Assembly (NCBI GenBank): GCA_002069725.1
Contig: MWBW01000007.1
Coordinates: 1-64,000 of the forward strand
Direction: 5' to 3'
From: Firmicutes bacterium ADurb.Bin248
GTDB lineage: Bacteria; Bacillota; Clostridia; Christensenellales; CAG-138
Length of the DNA stretch: 64,000 bases
The translations under genes and the position numbers were made by a program. Position 1 is the stretch's first letter, and the number at the start of each line of letters is the position of its first letter. Positions 52,133 to 61,272 of the stretch are shown piece by piece. The notes below the pieces were generated by a model, which made no database searches, was not told where the DNA came from, and saw only the letters and a program-made list of their open reading frames with translations.

Positions 52133-52690
52133 TCAACCACGCCCGGAATCCGGCCGGTACATGAGCGCCTCCGTCAGCTCCGCCATGAACTCGATGGGTT
52201 CCTGAAAGTCGCTTTCTATCCATGTTTCTATGACGCTGATGAGCACGGCCGAAATCTGGGCGGCGATGTATTTGTACGCCCGGGCGTCGACGGCTTCCTG
52301 CTCAAGTCTCGCAAGGATGTGCTCCTGCGCGATGTAGGCCGCTATGATCTTGTGCGCGAAGCGGAGCAGCCCGCGGTGGTAGAACAGCAAAAGCGCCTCG
52401 CGGTTGTCCAGGACGAAGCGAAAAGCGAACAGGAGTATCTGCCGTACGCTCGTATGCGCAAAGTCCACCCGGGATTCCATCTCGCAAAAAATATCGTGGA
52501 TGAGGTAATGCACCACATCGTCCTTCGACTGGAAATTGTTGTAGAAGGTTTTGCGCACGATGTCGGCGCGGCGGCAGATATCCGTCACGGATATCTGTGC
52601 GTACGCGCGTTCCCGAATCAGGGCCAGAAACGCGTCCGACACGGCTTTTTGCGTGCGCATGGCCACTTTGTTCGTCTGATTCCGAACCAT
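52133..52690 (-). CDS. TetR-family transcriptional regulator
   Basis: 185 residues. The N-terminal helix-turn-helix reads ISVTDICRRADIVRKTFYNNF (about residues 34-54), typical of TetR/AcrR. The C-terminal ~120 residues are a helical ligand domain with no recognised subfamily. It is divergent from the SDR gene, and a palindrome in the shared intergenic region is a candidate operator, so it likely represses the SDR/AttH pair and perhaps itself. Confidence 0.9.
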   Translation of the reverse strand: MVRNQTNKVAMRTQKAVSDAFLALIRERAYAQISVTDICRRADIVRKTFYNNFQSKDDVVHYLIHDIFCEMESRVDFAHTSVRQILLFAFRFVLDNREALLLFYHRGLLRFAHKIIAAYIAQEHILARLEQEAVDARAYKYIAAQISAVLISVIETWIESDFQEPIEFMAELTEALMYRPDSGRG

Positions 52691-52740
52691 TACTCAGTTC
52701 GCCCGCTTTGTGTAAGATGATCGGCAAAGCGCCTTTTTCA

Positions 52741-52769
52741 TTGCTTTTTCCCGCTGCCATTATATAATG
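52741..52769 (+). promoter_or_regulatory. SDR gene promoter with palindromic -10 region
   Basis: TTGCTT (52741-52746), 16-base spacer, TATAAT (52763-52768). The -10 box lies in a perfect 12-bp palindrome CATTATATAATG (52758-52769), a possible TetR-type operator. Confidence 0.5.
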
Positions 52770-52812
52770 GAATCATTACTTATACAACTGTGTAATTTAT
52801 GGCGGATGGAGA

Positions 52813-53829
52813 ATGGGCGACGAACTGTATCTATTGACCGGGGCGGCCGGGCTTTTGGGCGGGAACATACTCGTACAACTGATCGCAAAGGGCGCGCGCG
52901 TGCGCGCGCTGGTGCTGCCGAACGACCCCGCGCTCGCGAACATGCCGTGGGAGGCGGAAATCATCGAGGGCGACCTGTTGGACGGCGCAGCCCTGGACAG
53001 ATTCTTCGCTGTCCCCGCGGACAGCGAGGTCATCGTGATCCATGCCGCGAGCATCGTGACGCTGGACCCCAGGCCCAACGAAAAGGTGCGCGCGGTCAAC
53101 GTGGACGGCACAAGGAACATCGTGGACAGATGCCTGCGGTATAAAGTCAAAAAGCTCGTCTATGTGAGCTCGACCGGGGCGATTCCCGAGCTTCCCCGCG
53201 CACAGGCAATCCGTGAGGTAGAGCGCTACGATTCCGACCGCGTGATCGGTTATTACGCCAAGACAAAGGCGATGGCCACCGACCTGGTGCTGCAAGCCGC
53301 GCGCGAGCACGAGCTGAACGCGTCCGTGGTCTGCCCGAGCGGCATCTTCGGGCCGAACGACTACGGCTTCGGCCTGGTCACGAGCTGCCTGAAGATGGTG
53401 GCCCGGGGCAGGCTTCGCATCTCCATCGGCGGCACGTTCAATTCGGTGGACGCGCGGGATTTGGCCTGCAGCATCATCGTCTGCGCGCAAAGAGGGCGCA
53501 GGGGCGAAAGCTACATCATGGCGAGCCGCTGCTACACCTTCGGCCAATTGATGGACGCCGTCTGCGAGGAAGCCGGAGTCAAAAAGCCCCTGTTCACGAT
53601 TCCGCTTTGGCTCGTGCGCCCGTTTGCGGGCGTTGGCACGCTGTACGGAAAGCTGGCAAAGCAGCCCGCGTGGTTCAGCCGGTATACGGTCTACAACCTC
53701 ATGCGGAACAACAACTTCTGCGCCGAAAAGGCAGAAAAGGAATTGGGCTTCCGCTGCAGGCCGCTCAACGAGTCCATCGCGGACACGATCCGCTGGCTAA
53801 GGCAGGTCGGGCAGATCGGCTCGAACTGA
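52813..53829 (+). CDS. NAD(P)-dependent epimerase/reductase, extended SDR family
   Basis: 338 residues. The Rossmann motif is LLTGAAGLLGGNIL (T-G-x-x-G-x-x-G), then VIHAASIV and the catalytic pair in GYYAKTK (Tyr-x-x-x-Lys) near residue 157, with Ser-Thr in VYVSSTG. It resembles dihydroflavonol-4-reductase/3-beta-hydroxysteroid-type proteins with a C-terminal substrate domain. The substrate is unknown. It is followed within 52 bases by an AttH/CrtC-like gene; the pair suggests modification of a lipid- or terpenoid-like compound, which is inference. Confidence 0.88.
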   Translation: MGDELYLLTGAAGLLGGNILVQLIAKGARVRALVLPNDPALANMPWEAEIIEGDLLDGAALDRFFAVPADSEVIVIHAASIVTLDPRPNEKVRAVNVDGTRNIVDRCLRYKVKKLVYVSSTGAIPELPRAQAIREVERYDSDRVIGYYAKTKAMATDLVLQAAREHELNASVVCPSGIFGPNDYGFGLVTSCLKMVARGRLRISIGGTFNSVDARDLACSIIVCAQRGRRGESYIMASRCYTFGQLMDAVCEEAGVKKPLFTIPLWLVRPFAGVGTLYGKLAKQPAWFSRYTVYNLMRNNNFCAEKAEKELGFRCRPLNESIADTIRWLRQVGQIGSN

Positions 53830-53881
53830 AGGCGGGCCGCGCCGCTGCCGGGCGATAAAAAATATGGGGGGCATAGCGATA

Positions 53882-54883
53882 ATGGGAAACATCAGGTACA
53901 CGGGCGGCACGGGCGTTCCGCACAAGGGTTTCGAGGACGAATTCCTGACGCATAAAAAATGCAGCGAATGGTGGTACGCCACAGGCTATCTCGAGGACGA
54001 GGAGAAAAAGCTGTATTCCTTTCAGTTCACGCTCGCCCAGATCCGGATCGCGGGCATCAAATTCCACATGCTGCTGAGCGCGCTGACGGACATCGGCGCC
54101 GGGAAGCATTATTACGCGCAGCATCAGGATTTTTCCAGCAAGCGCGTCACGAGCGATTTGAGTGAAACGACGTTCGGCGATCTTGCGAGCATACGCTATT
54201 CCCGAAACGAAAAAAGCGCTTTGGGCGACATGGAATTGTCCATGCAGGCAAAAGAGTACGAATTGAATTTGCGCATGCGCGCGCGCAAGTCCCCCGTCTG
54301 GCACTGCGAGGACGGGGAGCTTCAAATGGGGATTCTCGATGATCCCAAACAAGTCACTTACTATTATTCGCTGACCAACTTATCCCTCGAAGGCATTTTT
54401 ATTTTGAACGGAAAAGCCCATACGGTGAAAGGCAAGGCCTGGTTCGACAGGCAGGGCGGAACGTGCAGGCTCACCGACCCCCGTACGAATTGGGAGTGGT
54501 TTTCGCTGCGCTTTTTCGACGAAGAGGAGGTCATGCTTTTCTCCTTTCCGCGCACCGGCTATGTCGATGGGACGTATGTCAAGGCGGACGGGACTTATCG
54601 AAGGCTGAATGATTATAGCATAGCGCCGTTGGATTTCTTCACGGAGCCGAGCACCGGATACAGGTTTTCCAACGGCTGGCGGGTGAAGTTCGCGGGCGTC
54701 AGGGAGGAGGAATATCTCGTCCGTCCGATAACGGACGGTCAGTTCAACGTATTTTTCTATGAGCTGCTGGCCGAGGTCATCAACAAAGAAGGCAGCTGCG
54801 TCGGCTACTGCGTCGTGGAACTGCTGCCGGGCGCGCGAAACAAGCGGATCAAGCCCTGGCTGGCCTTCAAAAGGAAAGGTTGA
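53882..54883 (+). CDS. AttH/CrtC-like lipocalin-fold protein
   Basis: 333 residues from the ATG at 53882, where GGGGGG lies 10 bases upstream; an ATG at 53864 is in frame. The hallmark SEWWYATGYLED comes near residue 28, and the second-domain hallmark HTVKGKAWFDRQGG near 180; both belong to the AttH/CrtC fold, two lipocalin-like barrels. Known relatives hydrate carotenoids or act on lipid-like molecules. No signal peptide. The cofactor-independent chemistry cannot be predicted. It shares a transcript with the SDR gene. Confidence 0.82.
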   Translation: MGNIRYTGGTGVPHKGFEDEFLTHKKCSEWWYATGYLEDEEKKLYSFQFTLAQIRIAGIKFHMLLSALTDIGAGKHYYAQHQDFSSKRVTSDLSETTFGDLASIRYSRNEKSALGDMELSMQAKEYELNLRMRARKSPVWHCEDGELQMGILDDPKQVTYYYSLTNLSLEGIFILNGKAHTVKGKAWFDRQGGTCRLTDPRTNWEWFSLRFFDEEEVMLFSFPRTGYVDGTYVKADGTYRRLNDYSIAPLDFFTEPSTGYRFSNGWRVKFAGVREEEYLVRPITDGQFNVFFYELLAEVINKEGSCVGYCVVELLPGARNKRIKPWLAFKRKG

Positions 54884-54996
54884 GCGTCCAATACTTAAAG
54901 AATTGTTTAGGAATATCATAAAGTTAGCGGCCGCATCCGAATCGTACAACGGAACCGCGCCTTTTATCCTTCTGCAAAAGCGTTTGCCGTTCGCGT

Positions 54997-55452
54997 TCAA
55001 TTCCTGCTTTTCGCGTAAGCAAGGATCGCGCCGAGCGCAATAGAAAGGAACGCTGCAAACAGCACCCGGTAATCCGCGGGAAGCAGGAACGAAATCGTAT
55101 GCGCGGGGATCCAGAACAGCGGAATCGTCCTTGCGATGATGAAGCGGATAAACGAGGGCCACTCGACGCTACGGACGAGCTGGCCGATCTTCGGCTTGCG
55201 TCCCGCGCACCGCTCGTCAATGTACAGGTCGGAAATCCGGTGCGCCGCCATGAACACCGGCGCAAACGTCAGGTTCATGATCGCGCTGCCCAGAAACGCA
55301 GCAAGGAACTTGCCAAGCCATCCTTCGCCGAGATAAAGATAGCCGTTCGCCGCCGCGCCCTGCACACCCGCGGGATAGAGCTGAAACATCAGCACGATCA
55401 TCATGCCCACCACGCCCCACACGGCGGCCTTGGCGAGAACGCCCTTTGGCAT
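54997..55452 (-). CDS. Small membrane protein (DUF2798-like), unknown function
   Basis: 151 residues from the ATG at 55452 (MPKGVLAKAAVWG), with four hydrophobic segments. The beginning, MPKG...VWGVVGMMIVLMFQLY, resembles small DUF2798-type membrane proteins of Bacillota, which is a weak assignment. No ribosome binding site or promoter is visible upstream; instead the beheaded regulator gene begins within ten bases on the other strand. The control region seems to have been lost at that junction. Confidence 0.55.
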   Translation of the reverse strand: MPKGVLAKAAVWGVVGMMIVLMFQLYPAGVQGAAANGYLYLGEGWLGKFLAAFLGSAIMNLTFAPVFMAAHRISDLYIDERCAGRKPKIGQLVRSVEWPSFIRFIIARTIPLFWIPAHTISFLLPADYRVLFAAFLSIALGAILAYAKSRN

Positions 55453-55459
55453 ACTCGCC

Positions 55460-56533
55460 ATGAACAAGGAGGTCGTCCGGGAGCGGCCCGACCTCGAGGA
55501 GCAGCGCAAGCTCGGCTACATGCTCGACGACAACCTCGAATCGCTGCGCCGCGAGGGCGTGTATGAAAAGACGCGGGAGCTTCGCTATCCGTATTATTCC
55601 GTGGACCCGAACACGGGTTTCGGCTGGATCACCGCGCTGGTCTACGTCAACGGCGTCGAGGCCGCGCAGATCGGCGTGATGGAGCTGCACCGCGAGTTCA
55701 CGCGCTACGAATACGAGCTGATCCACTTTTTGTGCAAGCTGGTCTCGCTGGAGCTGCAAAAGGATGATTTCTACAAGCAGAACCAGTCCCTGATGCACAG
55801 CGTGTTCCTCTCCGACTTGCTCGAGGAGCGTGTGCGCGACGCGCGCACCGCCAAAATACGCTCCAGACAGCTCAACTGGCAACTGTCCGACACCATGCAG
55901 CTGCTCACCATTTTCGATAAAAACTACGGCGTGTTCGACCGCAAGGCGCAGCTCATCGGCGAGCAGGTGCAAAAGCTGCTTGCGGGCAGCCGCTGGGTCA
56001 TTTACGAGAGCGCGGTCGTGTTTTTGCTGCCCCTGCCCCTCCGGCTTCTGGAGCGCCCCAGGCCGGAGGACGCCATCGCGGAATACCTCGCCGCCAACCG
56101 CCTTTACGCGGCGCTCAGCGAGCCCTTCGGCGACGTGCTCGCGCTCAAAAAATACTATCTGCAATGCCGCAGCGCTTTCGAGCTGGGCGCCCGGCTCCAC
56201 CCCCGGCGCCAGCTTTACGGCTACGCGGATTACGCGCTGTATCACATCGGCGCGCTCGTCTCGAAAAGCGGCAGGCTGGCGGACTTCTGCCACCCCGCGG
56301 CGCCGGCCCTCGCGGAGTACGACAAGCAGCACGCAAGCGAACTGTTCCCCACGCTCGAAGCATACCTCGAGCACGTCGACGACCCTACGCTCGTGGCGGC
56401 GCGGCTGAACATCCACAAGAACACGCTCTTTTACCGAATCAACAAAATCAAGGAGCTGTTCGGCCTGGAGCTTCGCAGCGGCTCGGAGCGCGCGCGCATC
56501 CTGCTGAGCATGGCCTTCATGAAGCTCGAGTGA
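55460..56533 (+). CDS. CdaR/PucR-type regulator lacking its N-terminus
   Basis: 357 residues remain. The C-terminus has the PucR/CdaR helix-turn-helix: HVDDPTLVAARLNIHKNTLFYRINKIKELFGLEL. The middle contains a GGDEF-like or GAF-like region (VEAAQIGVMELHREFTRYEYELIHFLCKLVSLELQK). Homologs normally start about 60 residues earlier, but here the match begins at about PDLEEQRKLGYMLDDN, right after the junction with the divergent membrane gene. There is an ATG at 55460 but no ribosome binding site. Probably inactive or misassembled. Confidence 0.75.
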   Translation: MNKEVVRERPDLEEQRKLGYMLDDNLESLRREGVYEKTRELRYPYYSVDPNTGFGWITALVYVNGVEAAQIGVMELHREFTRYEYELIHFLCKLVSLELQKDDFYKQNQSLMHSVFLSDLLEERVRDARTAKIRSRQLNWQLSDTMQLLTIFDKNYGVFDRKAQLIGEQVQKLLAGSRWVIYESAVVFLLPLPLRLLERPRPEDAIAEYLAANRLYAALSEPFGDVLALKKYYLQCRSAFELGARLHPRRQLYGYADYALYHIGALVSKSGRLADFCHPAAPALAEYDKQHASELFPTLEAYLEHVDDPTLVAARLNIHKNTLFYRINKIKELFGLELRSGSERARILLSMAFMKLE

Positions 56534-56617
56534 GCCGACGGGCGCCGGAGAATGTCCGGCGCCCATCTTCTCTTGGGAGGAGATGCCCTTCCCGTCCATG
56601 CGGGGCGGGCGTTTCCG

Positions 56618-57238
56618 TTACGCTTCGAGCTTGCCCTTCTCGGATTCCCGCACGTCCGCGTGCTCCTTGATGGCCACGTTTTCGTCCTGCACGATGATCG
56701 ATTTGGCCCAGGGGAACACCTCGTCGTCGATGACGGTCCACATGCCCGACATAGCTGAAAGCTTCATGTCGCAGGAAGCGCTCGTGTTCCAGTCGCTCCC
56801 GCCTATCGAGATGTAGGAAACTGCTTTTTTCTTGAGCTTGCGCGGATCGGGGCCCGGCTTGCCCATCTGTGCGGCGATTTTGCCCGCGATGATGTTGATG
56901 CCGGTATCGTGGGCGGGGCCGCACAGCCTGTCCTGCAGCAGGCGGAATATTCCGGGCGCGCCTTTCTCAAAGATAGGCATCGCGAAGATCACGCCGTCGG
57001 CGTCGAGTATCTTTTCCTCGATCCATTTGAAGTCGTCTTTGATGACGCAGTCGCCGTTGCCGCCGCTCATCAGGCTCTTCACGCAGGCGATGCAGCCCGT
57101 GCAGGGCTTCAGGTTCAGGTCGAGCAAATGGATAAACTCGATTTCCGCCCCCTGCTCGGCCGCGCCCATCAAAGCCTCTTTTGCCATGCTGTCGTTGCTG
57201 CCGTTCTTTGAACCCCCGGAAATTGCAATTACTTTCAT
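56618..57238 (-). CDS. NADPH-dependent FMN reductase / iron-sulfur flavoprotein
   Basis: 206 residues; start after AGGAGGAATACG. The flavodoxin-like N-terminus is MKVIAISGGSKNGSND, with a Cys cluster CTGCIACVKSLMSGGNGDC (three to four Cys) near residue 47, as in iron-sulfur flavoproteins and their relatives, which move electrons from ferredoxin. The block FAMPIFEKGAPGIFRLLQDR completes the FMN site. It is divergent from a LysR regulator, so it is probably its target. Confidence 0.85.
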   Translation of the reverse strand: MKVIAISGGSKNGSNDSMAKEALMGAAEQGAEIEFIHLLDLNLKPCTGCIACVKSLMSGGNGDCVIKDDFKWIEEKILDADGVIFAMPIFEKGAPGIFRLLQDRLCGPAHDTGINIIAGKIAAQMGKPGPDPRKLKKKAVSYISIGGSDWNTSASCDMKLSAMSGMWTVIDDEVFPWAKSIIVQDENVAIKEHADVRESEKGKLEA

Positions 57239-57507
57239 CGTATTCCTCCTATGATTTTTGTTGAACCCGTTGCATGTTGTCTGGTTTTATGGTTATATTT
57301 CAATATGCCGAACGTGAATGGATACGGATTCGGGCACTAATGGGACGAACGAACTTATGGTTTTATGATACTCAGGCGATGCGGCGATTTGAAATACATA
57401 AATCGTATTGATTCATAACTGATCCGGAATGGATCCATCCCAAGACATTCCATTTTCGTACAGGTATGTGCGGCGCGATGCCGCGCGCCGGGAGGAGAGG
57501 ATGCGCG

Positions 57508-58404
57508 ATGACGCTGACCAACATACACTATTTCGTCGAGGCCGCGCGCTGCGAAAACTTCACGGAAGCGGCAAAGAGCCTGTTCGTTTCCCAGCCGAGC
57601 CTGAGCAAGCAGATCGCGCTGCTGGAAAAGGAGGTCGGCACGCCGCTGTTCTTCCGCACGAACCGCAGGGTGCGCCTGACACCGGCGGGGCGGTACCTGT
57701 ACGAGCAGCTCAAGGATGTATACCGCCTCACCGAGCACGCTTTCGAGCGCGCCCGCGCCATCGGGCAGAACATCGCGGGGGACATTTCCGTGGGCGTGCT
57801 GGAGGCGCAGGAAATCAACCGCGTGATCGTGCAGAGACTCCACGCCTTTTCCGGCAAATATTCCGAATTGGATATCCGCCTCGAGCGGGCCGGCTTCAGC
57901 AACCTGCGGCGCGGGCTGCAGAACGGCTACTACGACCTCATCATCACGCTTTCATTTGAAATGGAAAACATCGCCTTCGCCCAGCAGGAGATCATTCTGC
58001 ACTCCCGCGGCGCCTTTGCCATCAACCGCAGCAACCCCAAGGCCGCCATAGAAAACCTGACGCTCGACATGCTCGCAAACGAGGATTTTGTCGCCATCTC
58101 GCCCGAGGAATCGCCCAACGGATATTCGCTGATGGTAAAGCAATGCAACGTGCACGGCTTCACGCCGCGCATCGTGCGCAAGCTCACCTCGCTTGAAAGC
58201 CTGCTGCTGTGCGTGGAGGCGGGCATCGGCATCGCGATACTGGATCGAAATACGCGCCTCGAGAAGGACAGCGCCGTGCGCATCGTTTCCATCCCGGAGA
58301 GCGATTTTTCCCACGTCAGCGCCATCTGGCTCGAAACCAACAGCAATCCCATCGTGAGGCGGCTGGCCAAAGCTTTGAGCATAGGCTCGGCGAATTTCCA
58401 ATAG
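57508..58404 (+). CDS. LysR-family transcriptional regulator
   Basis: 298 residues from the ATG at 57508 with GGAGGAGAGG upstream. The winged helix is ENFTEAAKSLFVSQPSLSKQ, followed by the linker EVGTPLFFRTNRRVRLTPAG, and a periplasmic-binding-like effector domain. Length is normal. It is divergent from the iron-sulfur flavoprotein gene across a 270-base region that is AT-rich and lacks other genes. The ligand is unknown. Confidence 0.92.
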   Translation: MTLTNIHYFVEAARCENFTEAAKSLFVSQPSLSKQIALLEKEVGTPLFFRTNRRVRLTPAGRYLYEQLKDVYRLTEHAFERARAIGQNIAGDISVGVLEAQEINRVIVQRLHAFSGKYSELDIRLERAGFSNLRRGLQNGYYDLIITLSFEMENIAFAQQEIILHSRGAFAINRSNPKAAIENLTLDMLANEDFVAISPEESPNGYSLMVKQCNVHGFTPRIVRKLTSLESLLLCVEAGIGIAILDRNTRLEKDSAVRIVSIPESDFSHVSAIWLETNSNPIVRRLAKALSIGSANFQ

Positions 58405-58540
58405 CCGTCTGTTCATAGCAGCCGCTTTCAGCTATAACACTCTTGCTTTACCCAAGCGAAGGACAGGGCCACGCCGGACGGCGGCCCGAGCGCCGCATGG
58501 GGACTGAGGAGTCAGGCGGCGAAGATAAAATGTACCCATA

Positions 58541-59171
58541 AAATGGACAATTGAAAAGTTCAAAAACCCCGGAATGTGGACAAGGAAAAGTTCAGCGTGA
58601 TCTCAGACCCTGAAGTGTGGACAGGATAAAGTTCGGCGAAGCGCGGGTTTCGCTGCTACAATGGAATCAAAGGATCACGAAAGGAACGGAGGCGTTCGAA
58701 TGGCCAGCCCATTGAGTCCGCAGCAGATCGCGATTCTGAAAGCCAGCCCTTACGTCGCCAGCGTCACGGCGCGTCAGATCAGCTTCACGGCGCAGTTCAA
58801 GCAGCGGTTTTACGAGGAATATACAGCCGGAAGGAAACCGTGCGACATCTTGACGCGGATGGGGATTGATCCGGGCGCGCTGGGGGGACCCCGTATCGCG
58901 GGCATTCGCGTACACGCGCTCGAGCAAGGCAGGAGCGGATACGGTTTACCCGACCGCAGGGCGCAATGGCAGCCCGGCGCATCCCATGGACGGGCAAAAA
59001 CGAGCGCGGAAAAGATCGCGCGGCTGGAGCACGAGCTTGCGTACACGCGCCGGGAGCTGGAGTTTATAAAAAAAATGATCTCGGCGGACAGAAAGGCAAA
59101 TCGGAGACGCTCATGGGAGGAAAACCGGACGTCAAATACGGAATCATCCGAGAAATGACCGGGCGCGACAA
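58541..59171 (+). mobile_element. IS3-like insertion sequence remnant
   Basis: The left end contains three spaced copies of a TGGACA-(6)-AAAGTTC type unit (TGGACA at 58544, 58577 and 58618). An orfA gene follows, and the start of orfB in the -1 frame ([17 protein letters not shown]) ends abruptly near 59171, where an ABC ATPase gene begins on the other strand. A run of eight As (59068-59075) near the end of orfA fits programmed -1 frameshifting in IS3 elements. Most of orfB and the right end are missing. Confidence 0.75.
58700..59158 (+). CDS. IS3-type OrfA (HTH transposase subunit)
   Basis: 152 residues from the ATG at 58700, preceded by CGGAGGCG. The sequence [20 protein letters not shown] and [14 protein letters not shown] is characteristic of the OrfA of a group of IS3-like elements, and the end has a coiled-coil ([23 protein letters not shown]). 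Its last ~25 residues after the A-run are the non-shifted reading. Without OrfB it cannot transpose alone. Confidence 0.78.
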   Translation: MASPLSPQQIAILKASPYVASVTARQISFTAQFKQRFYEEYTAGRKPCDILTRMGIDPGALGGPRIAGIRVHALEQGRSGYGLPDRRAQWQPGASHGRAKTSAEKIARLEHELAYTRRELEFIKKMISADRKANRRRSWEENRTSNTESSEK

Positions 59172-59357
59172 GCCGCCCGTGGGATAGTCCAGCCCGGCCA
59201 GCAGCGAGAGCAGCGTGGTTTTCCCGCTGCCCGAAGGGCCCGCGAGCGCGTAGAAGCGCCCGCTTTCAAAGCTGTGGCTCACGCCCTTGAGCGCGCGCAC
59301 GGTCTGATACTTGTTGCGGTACGCGTAGGCCGTTTCCTGAAGCTGCAGTTGTGCCAT
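59172..59357 (-). pseudogene. ABC transporter ATPase, truncated by the IS remnant
   Basis: The first 62 codons of a LolD/MacB-type ATPase: [18 protein letters not shown], then Walker [17 protein letters not shown] and LDYPTGG, after which the sequence becomes the IS. The start has AAAGGAGCCGACT upstream. The signature motif, Walker B and the rest are missing. It follows the FtsX-type permease genes on the same strand, so it was their motor. Confidence 0.85.
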
Positions 59358-59416
59358 AGTCGGCTCCTTTCTGTTTCAGACAACTTGTTCCCTTCCATTC
59401 GCTCTGATTCTATGCT

Positions 59417-60619
59417 TCATTCCTTAGCCTGAACAAGCGCCATCACGCTCTGCGAGTCGAACAGCGCCGCTACGACGGCCGCGCCAGCGGCAAAGCACGC
59501 CGCGCAAACGCCCGCCGCGGCGAAGGCGGAAGGCCCATATCCTGCGGCCAGCGCCGCGCACGCGCCGACGAGCGCGCCCAGCGTGCCGAGCAGCGCCTGC
59601 TCCAGGAGCATCAGGGCGAACGCCTTCCTTCGCGGCGTGCCGGCGCAGCGCATCAGCACGAGCTTCCCCCTTCGCGCGCGCACGCCGATGAGACCCGAGC
59701 ACAAACCGACGCCCAGGCAAAGCACGCATACTGCGGGCGTCAGAGCCTCGCACAGGCGGATGTCGCGCGTCAGCCCCTTCACGGTTTCGAGGAACAGCTT
59801 ATCCTGTATGACCAGCGAAAACGGGCCGTAGGCGCTGTGGGAGGCGGTCGCGTCCGGCGCGTCGAAACAGGCGAGCGACGCCGCGCGGAATTCCTCAAGC
59901 TTGCGGTTATCCTTGAGGATGAAGCTCGCGCTCTCGGAATAGAGGTATTGCCCCTCCGCAACGGCTGCCTGCTGAAGGTACGCAAACGGGCAATACGCGG
60001 CCTCCGCCGCCATGCCGCGGATGCAGCCGATCACGAGGAAAGGGCGCATCTCTTCAGAAAGCTTGAGGCTATCCGGAAAGTACAGCGCGTATCGAAGGGA
60101 GAGCTTATATTGATCCCCGAGCTCAAGCCAGCATTTATCCATGATCGCCTCGCTCACGACCAGGACGGGCTCCGCGCTTTGCATATCCTCCCAGCCGTAG
60201 CCCGGCAGGAATTCGAAGCTCACGCCGTATTCCGGCCGAAGCTCCGGCGCGGCATCGAGGCCCGTGACGGCCGAGAGCGTGGGCAGGTCTCCGACGTCGA
60301 TATCCATCCTCCCGAGCCGCACCACGAAGGTTGTCTTCAGGTTCAGCCTTTCGACGTAGTCCGCCAGGCCGTACGCGTCGTAGACCAGGCGCTCCATCGC
60401 ACCGATCAGCCTCAGTCCTTCCGTGCGCACGCCGTCCGCGCTCGCGACCGCGCAACGGATCTCCATGTCGTCATACGCCATATCAAGCGCCTGCTCCTGC
60501 TTTGCCTTCGTGGCCGCGAGCAAGCTGAGCAGCACGCAGAGCGCAGCCGCGAGCCCAAGCGTCGCGAGGCTGGTCCACGGCGTGCGCGCGATCCGTTTCA
60601 ATACATAGCGCAGCGTCAT
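59417..60619 (-). CDS. FtsX-type ABC transporter permease
   Basis: 400 residues. The N-terminus MTLRYVLKRIARTPWTSLATLGLAAALCVL is the first helix, a long extracytoplasmic domain follows (about residues 45-280), and three helices lie at the end (VCVLCLGVGLCSGLIGV, LLEQALLGTLGALVGACAA, and FAAAGVCAACFAAGAAVVAAL). This is the MacB/FtsX layout. Such permeases with LolD-type ATPases act as mechanotransmission machines or export antimicrobial peptides. Its ATPase is truncated and its sister permease partial, so the system is unlikely to work. Confidence 0.82.
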   Translation of the reverse strand: MTLRYVLKRIARTPWTSLATLGLAAALCVLLSLLAATKAKQEQALDMAYDDMEIRCAVASADGVRTEGLRLIGAMERLVYDAYGLADYVERLNLKTTFVVRLGRMDIDVGDLPTLSAVTGLDAAPELRPEYGVSFEFLPGYGWEDMQSAEPVLVVSEAIMDKCWLELGDQYKLSLRYALYFPDSLKLSEEMRPFLVIGCIRGMAAEAAYCPFAYLQQAAVAEGQYLYSESASFILKDNRKLEEFRAASLACFDAPDATASHSAYGPFSLVIQDKLFLETVKGLTRDIRLCEALTPAVCVLCLGVGLCSGLIGVRARRGKLVLMRCAGTPRRKAFALMLLEQALLGTLGALVGACAALAAGYGPSAFAAAGVCAACFAAGAAVVAALFDSQSVMALVQAKE

Positions 60620-60622
60620 GCC

Positions 60623-61177
60623 TTACTCCTTCGCGCTTCCAATGAGTTCCCGCGGGTTTTTATACGAGAGCCCCGCGCCGATGAGAGCCGCAAGGACGAT
60701 TATGAACGTCGCGCAGGCGAGGACCGCGAGCCGGATTGCCATTGTCGGCCGCCCGACGGGCGACCCGCCGCCGAGCAGTTCCGCCGCGCGGTTGAAAAGC
60801 GAAAACGCGAGCGCGCCTCCCGCGAGGCCGCCAACGGCGACGGGGAGCGCGCAGCGCAGCAGGAACGAAGCGAACAGGCCGCCCTTCTTCGCGCCGAGCG
60901 AGCGCATCACGCCAAGCTCCTGCCGGTTGCGCGCCGACGCGAGCGCGAGGAACACGCCCGAGGCGAGCGCGAACACGAGCGCGCAGCCGAGCGCGACGCG
61001 CCGCGCATTTTTCGCGAAGGCCTGCATGGCAGGAGCAGCGTCGGAATAGCCCTGGTCGTAGATGATGAATTTGCCGCCGCTGCCGGGCTGGAGCTCTTCC
61101 ATTTCGGCGAGGTTTGGGTTATGCCCCCCATCGTCGAAAAAGAATGTATGGGGTGTCAGGTCTATCGCATAAGATTG
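60623..61177 (-). pseudogene. C-terminal part of a second FtsX-type permease
   Basis: From about 61177 the frame reads SYAIDLTPHTFFFDDGGHN, then the three C-terminal helices with LGVMRSLGAKKGGLFASFLL, the FtsX-family cytosolic loop. It ends three bases before the sister permease start. The N-terminal half (first helix and most of the outside domain) is absent and a TGA stops the frame upstream at 61178. An ATG inside (61102) could start a 159-residue product, but it would be partial. Confidence 0.75.
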
Positions 61178-61272
61178 TCATCCCTGTACGCGATAGCCCC
61201 TTCTGCTTGCCCGCTTGAAGGTGGTGCTAAGTTGTTTTTATCAATTAGGTGCACTCCGTTTCGAGGGTGCGT

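Noticed and set aside
54380-55162. 260-codon minus-strand frame across the AttH end
   Set aside because: Antisense of the AttH gene joined to intergenic sequence; no protein-like motif.
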